This document shows positions 56,645 to 56,770 of a stretch of DNA of 56,770 nucleotides, piece after piece. The position numbers and the translations under genes were made by a program. Positions within the stretch are counted from its first letter, which is position 1. Each line of letters begins with the position of its first letter. A model generated the notes under the pieces. That model had not been told where the DNA came from, ran no database searches, and saw only the letters and a list, made by a program, of their open reading frames with translations. This DNA is from Bacillota bacterium (GTDB lineage Bacteria; Bacillota; Sulfobacillia; DUMF01): assembly GCA_012840015.1 (NCBI GenBank), contig DUMF01000001.1:1-56770 (forward strand). The letters run 5' to 3'.

Positions 56645-56770
56645 TCAGTCCACGATCTTGGTGACAACTCCCGCTCCTACCGTGTGCCCACCTTCTCGGA
56701 TGGCGAACCTCAAGCCTTCTTCCATCGCTATCGGCGATATCAGCTCAATGTCCATCCGGATGTTGTCACC
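56645..56770 (-). CDS. tuf: Elongation factor Tu, C-terminal end (partial)
   Basis: The last 41 codons of EF-Tu, cut by the window edge. Seen: [39 protein letters not shown] and the stop. It lies 21 nt upstream of rpsJ, so the str and S10 genes are joined as in many Firmicutes. Confidence 0.97.
   Translation of the reverse strand, partial: GDNIRMDIELISPIAMEEGLRFAIREGGHTVGAGVVTKIVD

Overview
The window is a chromosomal segment from a spore-forming bacterium of the Bacillota, most like the thermophilic Clostridia. The evidence is the gene content (spmA/spmB, spoIIP, cwlD, a Spo0B-like phosphotransferase), Firmicutes-type gene order, CIRCE/HrcA, T-box and SAM-I leaders, frequent TTG and GTG starts behind strong AGGAGG sites, and an archaeal-like (group III) chaperonin of the kind known from thermophilic Clostridia. 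The species cannot be named from the sequence alone.

Left part (1-17.8 kb), mostly minus strand: ddl and mtaB; an ORF-less group II intron directly behind the dnaJ terminator; a CIRCE-controlled operon hrcA - group III chaperonin - dnaJ with no grpE or dnaK; a gene-poor decayed stretch; a c-di-AMP (ydaO-type) riboswitch in front of a GNAT acetyltransferase; SAM-I riboswitch-metX-metY; spmA-spmB; a D-aminoacylase; alr; spoIIP; and a YvlD-like membrane protein.

Middle (17.9-36.2 kb): lepA-hemW-mpg on the plus strand; then on the minus strand the cluster rplU-rpmA-[group II intron]-spo0B-obg-nadD-RRM protein-yqeK-LCP-rsfS; leuS behind a T-box leader that contains a complete tRNA-Ala(GGC) gene between its Stem I and its antiterminator; a CadC/ArsR regulator with a CadA/ZntA-type P-type ATPase; and, divergently, a PII-like protein with an ArsB/NhaD-family transporter.

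Right part (36.2-56.77 kb), all minus strand: one long translation supercluster. In transcription order it runs tuf (3' end only), the S10 genes, the spc genes (without rpmD), secY-adk-map-KOW protein-infA-rpmJ, the alpha genes rpsM-rpsK-rpsD-rpoA-rplQ, then ecfA1-ecfA2-ecfT-truA-rplM-rpsI, an intrinsic terminator, and cwlD with a GDT1-family cation exporter.

The most unusual object is the leuS leader at 31.29-31.64 kb. One consensus promoter drives an RNA with T-box Stem I, a mature-looking tRNA-Ala with encoded CCA, then the T-box antiterminator/terminator and leuS. Such an RNA could deliver tRNA-Ala on every transcript and LeuRS only on readthrough, and tRNA processing would cut the sensor away from the switch.
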